Shown: positions 56,111 through 64,000 of the stretch, piece after piece
How the letters are laid out: each line of letters starts with the position of its first letter
Numbering within the stretch: position 1 is the stretch's first letter
Source: Symbiodinium natans
Taxonomy: Eukaryota > Sar > Dinophyceae > Suessiales > Symbiodiniaceae
Reading direction: 5' to 3'
NCBI GenBank assembly: GCA_905221605.1
Contig: CAJNDS010002653.1
Location: forward strand, 22,501-86,500
Length of the DNA: 64,000 bases
Program-made: the position numbers and the translations under genes
Notes under the pieces: model-generated
Told to the model about the DNA's origin: nothing
What the model saw: the letters and a program-made list of their open reading frames with translations, nothing else
Databases searched by the model: none

Positions 56111-56639
56111 TCGTATTGGGCTCGAACTATTTTCTCCAGTGCTCGCAAAGAACCAGGAAGGCTTCGGTTTGAAACTTCTTTTTGTCAAACATGCCATCAT
56201 GCCCTCTCATGACATACGCGAATAACAAGTGTTCAAAGTGACATGCTTTACAAACGTTCGGTAAACGCGGCACGTGCTTCAAAGGCATGGTAGCTTTGAG
56301 CTATCACTCGGTTCTCAATGGTATAAGCCGGAGCATATGTGCGTCACGCCGGATCTGCGTCTTCAACATGTCAATCAGTGTCTCGTCTATGACTGGCACG
56401 GGGTCTTCCCTTGTGACACTGCGAAAATCTTCTCCCGTTTGGGGACCTGGGCTGCAGTAGCTGCGGGCTGGGCGGGGGCTTCAGCAGCGCTTGCTTAAGC
56501 CTGGGGACTTTGTGGATTTTCGCGGGCCCTTGGCCTTTCCGGAGTTTCCGGTACGCTATCTGAGGAGCGAGAGGCGAATGGCCTGCACTCATAAGAGCTG
56601 CATGTCCCTCCCATTCCACGCGGCCTGTTCCGCGCGCTC

Positions 56640-58133
56640 CCGCTGAAGGGGCTGACCTCGAGCGCAGTGGGGCCCTGACGGCTGAGCCGCTTGCCGAAGG
56701 CAACGACGCTACGCTCGCCGAACTCCGGGAGCCCAACCGCCGGCCAGCGACCTTGCGCTGCTCCGCCAAGCAGCACTGCGCTTCGCCAGTGCCCCGACAG
56801 GCCATGTTCGAGGGGTTGCGATGGCGGCCTCAGCTTGCTTCCTACTTTCGTTTGCTCGGACTGACGACGCGGGGACCGAGCACGAGGTCTTCCAAGCCGA
56901 GGGCGGAGAGCAAAGTCACCCCCTGATGGCTGCGCTTTACGCAGTGGCTCAGCACCCCGCACGGTGTCGCGTCAGCACTGCAGCCAAGGGTGTTTTTGGC
57001 TTCCTCGACGATACTTACATCGTCCGCCCCTGCACCGCGCGTGGGTCCAACTCAACCAAGGCAAAGACCCGTGTTTGGAACGCGGCAAGGGAGGAGCCGC
57101 CAAACCTCGCCGCGCTGTAATTAACCAGTCCAGAGCTCTGCTGTAGAAAATTTGGGGAGCGTGGACCCTGCCCCCGGAACGGTATAAGGGCTCGTAGTGC
57201 TCGTCGCGCCGCTCGGAATGGAGGCTTTTGTGCTGCCCCCGCATTGCACCGCCGACTATTCCAGCGAGCGTGATCACGCAATTGCCTCGTGTCTCGGCAC
57301 TCTGCTCTTTGGGGAGGAAGCACCTGAGCTGTCGGCGGATGCCTTCGCCACAGCGCGGATTCCGCTCGGTTTGGGGGGTTGGGCCTGCGCTTTGCAGCCT
57401 CCAGTGCGAACGCCGCTGGCAGGATGCTTCCCCTGCGTTGCTCCAGCGTTTCCCCGCCGACACGGCGCAGCTAATTACTAGCCTGCCTCCGCACGCCGCA
57501 CGCAGGCAGGCCGCCGGCCTTTTTGCTGCAGCGCACGTTCGTGAGGCTGGTTTCCAAGCTCCTGACTGGGGCGCCGGGGGCGCCGCGCCCGGCGCACGGG
57601 GACGGCTGCCTGCGCGGCTGGCGGCGGGCTGCCGTCGCGGCTTGCGACTCGAGACGCACCATTCGCGCCGTGTGCTCACGGTCTCCCCTGCTGTTGCCCT
57701 GCCGCCGCTCACATGTGTGTGCTCCCGTAGCGACGGCTGCGGCATGCCGCTCCCGCCGTTGCGGAGGCTACCTCGACCACTTGGGTGACCACCGCTCAGC
57801 TACGTCTGGGCTTTTCGCGTCCAGAGCCCTCCCACTCGAGCATGCAGTCGCCCAGGTATGCCGGGAAGGTGGTGGCGAGTTGCACACAACGTCAGGTTGT
57901 TCGCGGGGTCGAAGTAGGAAGGCGCTTTGGTGCCGAAACCGCTTCCTTCCTCCGCCACCTTGCGCGCCACCGCCGCAAGCGCAGGGTGAATGCAGCGCTG
58001 GTCCGGCCTCCTCGCAGTCGCAGCCATGCGCGCATACGCAGCGTCCCTCCTTGAGCTACGAGGCGACATGTGCGATGCAGGAGCTGCGCCCGACCTGCAC
58101 GAGATCCTCGCTGAGGTCCGGGACAGCGCCTAG
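56640..58133 (+). pseudogene. Degenerate RT-element polyprotein, C-terminal half
   Basis: RT palm pieces: RQAMFEGLRWRPQLASYF near 56800, motif B AEGGEQSHPLMAALY (the usual GD changed to SH), motif C FLDD at about 57001-57012, and motif D AKTRVWNAA. The thumb, GLVVLVAPLG then HAIASCLGTLLFGEEAPELS, follows after an apparent internal deletion of about 60 codons. Then come WQDASPALLQRFPADTAQLI, GCLRGWRRAAVAACDSR, LDHLGDH, GVEVGRRFGAETASFLRHLA and finally LLELRGDMCDAGAAPDLHEI with a native TAG at 58131-58133. Several frameshifts and a lost motif B mean it is inactive. Confidence 0.7.
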
Positions 58134-58361
58134 CCGTTCGCCAGCCGGATGCCGGCAACCTGACCCGGCCCGAGTAGGATGCTGCGTTCGAGCACTGGGA
58201 GTCGAAAAAAGCTGCGTAGAGAAAAATAGAGGAACATCCTTAGTCAACTCTTGCTTCATGCGTTCAGGATGCTGCAGCACACGAGCCTGGGTTCTAAACT
58301 TCCAGTCGTGAAATCCGGAGGCGGTGCCGGCTGATATATTTATATAAATGCGCGAGGGAGA

Positions 58362-58770
58362 ACCGCACCCCCGCGCAGCCACATCTGACGGAGCCTCGCT
58401 GCGCCATGCCGAGCGCCGGAAGCAAGCCGCGTACCCCGAGCTGTGCGGGCCCGGGCCCCAGCGCTTGCTAGTCCTCGGCAATGAGGTTGGAGGGCGCTGG
58501 AACGACCAGGCCCGCGACTTCCTGCGGACCTTGACGCGGTTGCGGGGCTGCCGCGCCCCCGCTGCTGTGCGCCGCAGCGCGGCGAGCGGCTGGGCGCGTC
58601 GGTGGTGGGGGTTGTTGTCCGTCGCGGTGCAAGTGGCCGTGGCCGAGACTGCCTTGGGCCCAGCCGCGGCGGGACTGCAGCCCGCCGCTTTTGGCACGGT
58701 GCCTGCTCTGGAGGCCGTCTTGGCGCTGGCTGACTGCGCTGGACCCGGCCTTCCGCCGCTGCGGCCTTAG
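58362..58770 (+). pseudogene. Second RT-element family, C-terminal fragment
   Basis: The frame reads ERRKQAAYPELCGPGPQRLL, then NEVGGRWNDQARDFLRTLTR, GWARRWWGLLSVAVQ and LALADCAGPGLPPLRP with stop TAG at 58768-58770. It matches minus-strand fragments at 55590 and 62453-62830. It is intact over about 130 codons but lacks everything upstream. Confidence 0.65.
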
Positions 58771-60207
58771 CCCCACGAGACCTTCCTGGCGGCGGAAAAA
58801 GGGCGCTGCGAAGTGCCTCCCGATATGGGTTTGAAACGGTGGAGTTCAGCTGTTCGGGCGGTCAGCTCGCTTGGCTCGTTGGCCGCCCGGCTGGACTCCT
58901 GCAAAAAATCATGTGGGAGTGCGGCCTCCCCCTCAGCGGCCTGTGGCCGCTTCCACGGCCGCCCTGGCAGCTGCAGTTGCTGCCCTTTGCACCAGATCGT
59001 CCTCGCCCGAGCGATTGTTGCCGTGCCAGCCTTTTTCCGGCCGTTTGCCATGGCCCTTGCCGCCATTCTGCCTAACACCGCTTGGCCTGCCGCCGCCCGA
59101 CTTGCCGCCGCCCTTGCCACGAGGCGGGCTGCGACTGCGGCGGCGAGGCTCCGCTGGTTGGTCACGCTCGGGCGTTGGGCTGCGAGACGACGGCCCATAG
59201 ACCATTGCGTTGATGGCGTCGACGGTCCCGACCAAAAGTGCCAAGGTTGCCGGCACGGCCCAGGCCGGCAGATTGTTTCTGCCGTGCACCATCCGCTGTA
59301 AGCGGGCCACCTCCATGCATGGCCGGCAGCAGCGGCCTTCCACCTCAGCGGCACGGGTGTGGCAGATCTGGCATTCCATGTCTGCCATTGCCCACCAAGA
59401 CTTGGCCCTAAATGAGGGATGCAGACCACGAGTGGGCGAGCCGAAAAGTGCTGCGAGGTAAAAGAACCAATCAACTGCAGCAGCGCATGCAACATGTGGC
59501 CTGCCGTGCGGTTTGCGCGGGCATCGTGCTCGGGCATCCAAGGCGTCGCTCGGCTGGGGGCCGTGCCGCTGCAAGGGCTTGGTGTGCGCATGTGGCTCGG
59601 CTGCGACAGCGGGGCGTGCCAGCCTCGGCGGCGCGGGCAGGCTGCAGCGCGAGGCTGGTCGGCGACCCGGCCAGCGGCTGCGTGTGTGAGCAACAAGGGT
59701 GTCACGGCTTGCGGGCGTCGCGGCGATCGCGGCGCGCGGGGAGCTTGGGCGCACGGTGCGGCGGGAGGGCTGGAAGATTGGGTGCATGGGGCGCCGCGGC
59801 CTCGTGCAACACCCGGCTCAGCAGCTCGGTGGGGGATTGGCCCGCTGCGGCCGCGAGTTCGGCGAGTTCCGACTCGCCCCCCGCGGCCATGCATGCGAGC
59901 ACCTCCGACGCTGCGGTCGCCCAGGCTGGTGTAGGCGACCCTCTCCAGAGGAAGCGCGCCCACAAGGCAAGGACGGCGGCCGCTCCCAACAGCGCACCCA
60001 AGCACAACCAGACCCAGCAGTGTGAACAGGGCCCCCAACCGGGTGGGAAGTACTGCGGCGCGCTGCCGCCCACGAAGTAACGAGTGCGTGGACGGCCGAC
60101 TCGCGGCAGGTGTTGGGCAGGCGGGCCACGTGTGGCACTGCCTGCGAGCCCCATCGGGCCGCCCACCGCAGGACGGCAAGTGCAGAAGTCCAGACCCCTG
60201 TGTCCAT
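58767..60207 (-). pseudogene. SL-tagged retroposed gene: TM and zinc-ribbon, RS-rich protein
   Basis: The coding start is the first ATG in good context after the relict leaders, at 60207 (cccgccATGG), reading MDTGVWTSALAVLRWAARWG. Frameshifts follow. Another frame reads CWVWLCLGALLGAAAVLALW, a likely membrane helix. The best part is in the 284-codon frame 59787 to 58933. From the ATG at 59388 it reads MADMECQICHTRAAEVEGRC with CRPC, a CxxC-x11-CCxxC zinc-ribbon-like site. Next come a hydrophobic LPAWAVPATLALLVGTVDAI segment, an RRRSRSPP stretch and a Gly/Lys-rich tail. A second frame continues past 58945 to TAA at 58767. The function is unknown; it could be a retroelement accessory ORF or a cellular gene. 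Confidence 0.55.
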
Positions 60208-60261
60208 GGCGGGAGCCCCCGCGGGCGTGGCAAAAGGGAGGGGGGGGGCAGGTCAAGGCTT

Positions 60262-60310
60262 CATCTTGAGCCTTGAGCCAAAAACTTTGCTTGAGCCAAA
60301 ATGGCTACGG
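60262..60310 (-). promoter_or_regulatory. Dinoflagellate spliced leader plus two relict copies
   Basis: On the minus strand, CCGTAGCCATTTTGGCTCAA plus G (60310-60290) matches positions 2-22 of the 22-nt DinoSL; the base before it is C, where the leader has A, G or T. Next come CAAAG, then TTTTGGCTCAAG (60283-60272), then GCTCAAG (60271-60265), then ATG. The shortened inner copies are what repeated trans-splicing and cDNA reintegration should leave. No GT follows the full leader, so this is not an SL RNA gene. Confidence 0.92.
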
Positions 60311-60440
60311 GTCCTATTGTTTTCAATACGTTCTTATTGTTTTTTTAATAGAGAAGCCATACGGGGCCATGGTCCAACTATTGCGGAACCCTGCCTTCCT
60401 TATTGTGGGGGGGGGGGCAATTAAACAGGAGCTCGGATTA

Positions 60441-60600
<160 letters not shown>

Positions 60601-60628
60601 AATTGGCAAGGTTTTCTTTTGGCAAGGT

Positions 60629-60800
60629 TTATCCACCGATTTTGAGACAGGTTTCCTTAAGCTGGCGATGGTCCCCGAGGTCGTCCGCAGGAGCTGCGTT
60701 CCGGGACCAACGGCAGCCAGTCCGCATCAGGCACAGCCGTGTCCGGGCCGGAGGGCGGTCAAGGTCTGAGAAAAAACGTCCCGAGCGCGCGTGAGTTGCC
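60629..60800 (-). pseudogene. Possible RT-element Cys/His fragment (weak)
   Basis: The minus strand reads RTRLCLMRTGCRWSRNAAPA followed by DDLGDHRQ. The C-x-W...LGDH pattern resembles the Cys/His segment of the RT proteins at 57770 and 61560. It is too short to be sure. Confidence 0.3.
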
Positions 60801-61024
60801 ATTCCGTGCCGAGCGCCTGCAGTGTGTCGCCCAGGTGTCGCCGACCCTACATCCAAACACTCCCACGCGCATGGGAAACTGAGCACGCCTCGCGCTCATG
60901 TCTGGGAGCGGCACCCCATCTTCGCTTCCCGCCGGCAATAACCCCAGCTAATTGGGAATTGTTTTTTCGTTGTGTGGGGTGTTGTAATGGCATAGGTATC
61001 CTACGCATCAGCTAATGTTGGCAG

Positions 61025-61185
61025 GCGCGCGGCCTACGCGCAGAGTATGTTGTTGACGTGTGCCTACGCGGACCCACGCGGCAAGCGCAGACAACCTACG
61101 CGGACCTACGCGCCCATACTGCATAGACTTGCCTACGCGGACCCTACGCAAACCTACGCCGTGCAGGCATTAAATGCTACGCGGC
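61025..61185 (+). repeat. CCTACGCGGAC minisatellite
   Basis: About eight irregularly spaced copies of cctacgcg or cctacgcgga(c) in 160 bp, with partial copies (cccacgcgg, cctacgcaa). No coding capacity. Confidence 0.75.
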
Positions 61186-61222
61186 CGACTTTCAATGATC
61201 GCGTTTCTACGTAGCCTTGCTC

Positions 61223-62067
61223 CTAGAAAAAAACGCTGCTCAATTGAGCGCCGTTCAGTGAAGCCCGCAGTGACGGGGGGTCAGCGTCCAGCCGGAAGAC
61301 GCGGCGGCGCGCGGGCCGGCAATGCTCTGCAGGACCGCAGTCGGACCAGGCGTCGCCCCGTAGATGACCACGTCCAGGCGGCGTTTGTCCTCCGCGCGCA
61401 CTGCTTCGCGCGCGACGCGCACCCACGCGCGCTCGACATCGGACGAGCAGGCCGGTTCCCGGGCAAGCGAGCGCATGGTCGCCGAGGCGGTCTACTTGTG
61501 CCCCGCAGCCGGGTGCCGGGCCGCATCTGCCGTGGCAGAGGGGGAATGGCATGCGCAGGCGACGGCAAAGCACGAGTTCCATGGTCTGGGGCGCGAGCGT
61601 CGTGGCTGTCTCGGCTGGTATGGCAGGGAGCCAGGACCCTGCGTGAGGCACCAGCGCCCGGCATCCGGCGGCATAACCGGCAGCATCATACTGTCGCGGA
61701 AATGTTGGTTGCGAGTGCGCGACGCATGAAACTGCCAGCCATGTGGCCAATCTCCCGGGCCTGTGTGGCGGAGCCGGGCGGGCTCCTTGCAAGATCTCTT
61801 GCAAGATCTCTCGCCAACCTCGGCAGGCTTCCCAGCCTTCGGCTCCTAGGAGCTCCCGGGCCTCGGCAGCAGCGCATAGCAGCGCGCGGGCTGGGGGCCA
61901 TGAGCACGGCGGCGGCGGGTTGCCCAGGCTTGGATGAAATCCGGGTGCCCGACTTGGGTGCCCAGAATGATGATGCCACGCTGATCGGAGCGCAGGTCAC
62001 CTCGCCAGACTTCGTCACCGCGTTCCGCGATGCCTGGTGGCGGGGGCCGCTCGCGAGCGCCCATCAT
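61223..62067 (-). pseudogene. Degenerate RT-element fragment (thumb to C-terminus)
   Basis: The thumb frame 62067 to 61846 reads WRGDLRSDQRGIIILGTQVG, then HPDFIQAW. After a deletion, the 193-codon frame 61804 to 61223 reads HAGSWLPAIPAETATTLAPQ, then ELVLCRRLRMPFPL, CGPAPGCGAQVDRLGDHALA and CPGTGLL. A frameshift then leads to ERAWVRVAREAVRAEDKRRL and VIYGATPG. The Cys/His pattern CG...CG...DHALACP is that of the C-terminal region of dinoflagellate RT polyproteins. It is broken by a deletion and frameshifts. Confidence 0.6.
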
Positions 62068-62452
62068 TCGTGTTGTTTTGGTTTAAATTGGACCCGAAAG
62101 AACAGTGGCCGGCTACGGCCTCAACAGTAGTGTCCAACGACGTCCTGGCGCGGGGGGGGGGGGCGTCGTGGTGATGTAGATCGAAGTCCGGGGCATCGAA
62201 AACCTCGCAAAAAGAAAGCCGAATGTGATGTGTCTGCTTTTTGTGGTTGCCTTGTATATGTACGCGATGCCTCGTCTACAAAGTTTCGAAGGCTCCCCGC
62301 TTCGGTGAATTAATTAGAGAGGAGGAGAGAAGCGCATGGCACGATGCTGGCGATGTATATGCTTGAGGTGCAGTCATCCTTGTCTTCCTTTTGTTGTTTT
62401 TTTCTCGCAGCGATCGTCATCCATCCCCATAGTCCCCATATGTACAAGTGGC

Positions 62453-63520
62453 TCACCGAAGCGGCAGGCGGCTGGGCCCCGCGAAGTCGGCGAGCTCAAG
62501 GACATCAGCGAGGGTCCTGAGCTCGGCAGCGCCGGCATCGTCCAAACACCGAGCAACTGCCCTTTGCACGGCGACCGAGAGTCGGCCCCACCATCGTCGT
62601 GCCCACCCCTGGGCCGCTGTGGCACATAGGGTCGCAGGCGCCCTTTGAACGCGGAGGCGCAGCAGCTGGCGGACGAAGCGCTGGCACTCCTCGCCCCATC
62701 TTCCGCCCACCTCCGCCGCGAGCACGACGAGTCGTTGCGATCCGTTGCAGACCTCCCGCAGGAGCTTGGGATATCGCGCGAGCTTGCGGCGGCGCGGCCG
62801 CCAACGCGGTCCCATCACGTGCGTCGGCACCTGGGAGTGGGCGACCCGCTCGCGTCAAGGCTAGCGTCGCGTCACAACAGAGCGCCTCACCGCCCGGCGT
62901 GGCCCCGTACACCACCAAGTCCAAGCGGCGGCGATCCGCAGGCGCGACGCCAGGCGCCGTGGTCCGGGCCAGCCACTGCTGTGGCACTACTCGGCCCTCC
63001 GCCCCGACCGCCTCGCGCGCGACTTGCACGAAGCCGCGACACGGAGGCGAGCCAGTACGCGGGCAGGCGATGAAGTGGCCCCTAACGCATCGGCCTGCCC
63101 TTGGCAGCCGGGATCGCCGTCCCCGCCGCAATGCAGGGCGGTCAATGGTAGCGGCTGGCGGAGGCATGCGGAGGCGTCACCTGAGGGTCGCAGCTGCATC
63201 AGCCGGTATAGCGGCGAGCCACATGCCTGCATGATCCTGCATGCTGCCCAGACTGAGAGCGAAAGAGGGCTCGCGCATCGGGCGCCATGGCCGGCAGCAG
63301 CTCGCGTTTGCGGAAGGATGTGTGGAGTGCGAGAACAGCACGTCGCTGCCAGCCAGGGCCACCCAGCCCGAGCACCGTCTGACCTGGGCCCCGTCGGCAC
63401 ATGCCGCCCAGCGAGGCCGCTCGATCACCCCAACCAGCCGCGTCTAAGCGCTCCGCAGCCGCCGCCGCTGCACGCACGCAGGGCGGCGCGGCAAGCACAG
63501 GGATGCATCTCCACAATATT
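62453..63520 (-). pseudogene. Degenerate RT-element C-terminal region, longest copy
   Basis: Successive frames give WQRRAVLALHTSFRKRELLP, FRSQSGQHAG, MWLAAIPADAAATL, HFIACPRTGSPPCRG and VQVAREAVGAEGRVVPQQWL. These are followed by TTAPGVAPADRRRLDLVVYG, VLAAEVGGRWGEECQRFVRQ and GWARRWWGRLSVAVQRAVAR, then ADFAGPSRLPLR with the stop at 62453. It is the same family as 61223-62067 and 58362-58770. At least four frameshifts are needed to follow it, so it is not functional. Confidence 0.6.
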
Positions 63521-63619
63521 CCACAACGCCTTACACCGGGGGCACCGGGCTGGTAAGGGCTCGAAAGTCGTGCTCACAAAACAGCCGGCGGCACGCCCGA
63601 GCCCCCGCACGAGAGAATG

Positions 63620-63959
63620 CGCGGGCGTTCCCTCCGAAGATCTCCGAAGCCTTTACGTGGTCCCAAACGACCGAGTCCTGCCCTGCGCCGCTTCCGCCGT
63701 CCTTGCGCAAACGCACCTGCAAGCGCTCGGCTGTGAAACCCCGGAAACCCCGGACTGGGCAGCCGTTTGCACCGGCGCAGCTACTGCGCCCCCTCCCCAA
63801 AGCGGCGGAGGCACCTCCCGTGAGCCCTGGCCCTTCAAAAAATGGCAGCGATCCTGCGACGCGCGCGCCTACGAAACGCACCTTCCTGACCTCACACCTG
63901 CGTCTCGAGTGCTGCTGCTAGCAAAACATCCGGCTTGGTGGACGTCGTGGCAATCATAG
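63620..63959 (+). pseudogene. RT-element fragment, plus strand
   Basis: Within a 311-codon GC-driven open frame, the last part reads ETPDWAAVCTGAATAPPPQS, then KKWQRSCDARAYETHLPDLT and PASRVLLLAKHP. This resembles the segment APDW...GW...CDSR of the pseudogene at 57560-57650. It ends at 63959 with divergent sequence. The earlier part of the frame is antisense to the minus-strand RT fragment and is not a gene. Confidence 0.45.
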
Positions 63960-64000
63960 GAGACGTAGGTTGGCACAACATGCACCAACGCGGAAAAATG

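Noticed and set aside
58767-60233. 488-codon minus-strand frame as one intact gene
   Set aside because: The zinc-ribbon part lies in a different frame. Most of the 488-codon frame is a GC-rich shadow, although its last 60 codons may be real.
60262-60310. An SL RNA gene
   Set aside because: The leader is followed by CAAAG and further leader remnants, not by a GT donor and an Sm-site-containing RNA body.
63024-63959. 311-codon plus-strand frame as one gene
   Set aside because: Its first two thirds are antisense to a minus-strand RT fragment. Only the last part resembles an RT protein.

Overview
This window is nuclear DNA from a dinoflagellate. The strongest evidence is a near-complete dinoflagellate trans-splicing leader (DinoSL), followed by two shorter relict copies, on the minus strand at 60262-60310. 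Supporting signs are long degenerate CCCTAAA (TTTAGGG-type) arrays, many fragments of dinoflagellate-type reverse transcriptase (RT) proteins, abundant micro- and minisatellites, and splice acceptors of the form AG|G. There is a 100-N assembly gap at 12240-12339. No bacterial operons, rRNA, tRNA or CRISPR arrays were seen.

Layout. 1-9450: mostly unique sequence with exon-sized open segments (several minus-strand, coiled-coil-like) and no recognisable gene. 9450-10450: short tandem repeats, then the left half of a duplicated unit. 10702-21201: a 10.5-kb block that looks like one insertion with imperfect terminal inverted repeats, a 5-bp target duplication and an uninterrupted copy of its target at 22127-22137. 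It is built almost wholly of satellites, strand-switching 9-bp AATTAATTG/C arrays, 60-bp palindromes and three 103-bp foldback elements. 21500-34900: unique sequence with candidate spliced exons; the best is a two-exon minus-strand gene end at 29545-30120 whose reading phase fits a 108-bp GT-AG intron.

34985-48060: a degenerate CCCTAAA array (interstitial telomere-like) interrupted by several insertions. The main one is an 8.3-kb non-LTR retrotransposon on the minus strand (35236-43568). It carries ORF1 (peptide minisatellite, Cys/His cluster, coiled coil) and ORF2 (APE-type endonuclease, RT, zinc knuckle, RNase H), and is bounded by a 14-bp direct repeat made of array sequence. A second, 5'-truncated retroelement lies in the same array on the plus strand (about 45438-46170). 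48100-54800: long AGT and TCG microsatellites and anonymous sequence.

54800-64000: GC-rich, filled with broken RT-element fragments in both orientations, and one SL-tagged retroposed gene on the minus strand (60310 to 58767) encoding a zinc-ribbon, RS-rich, Gly/Lys-rich protein.

The recognisable coding content is therefore almost entirely retroelement-derived. The ORF2 enzymes would together nick DNA, reverse-transcribe the element RNA and remove it. The relict spliced leaders show that mature trans-spliced mRNA has been copied back into this genome more than once. Cellular genes are probably present as small spliced exons, but none could be assigned a function from sequence alone.
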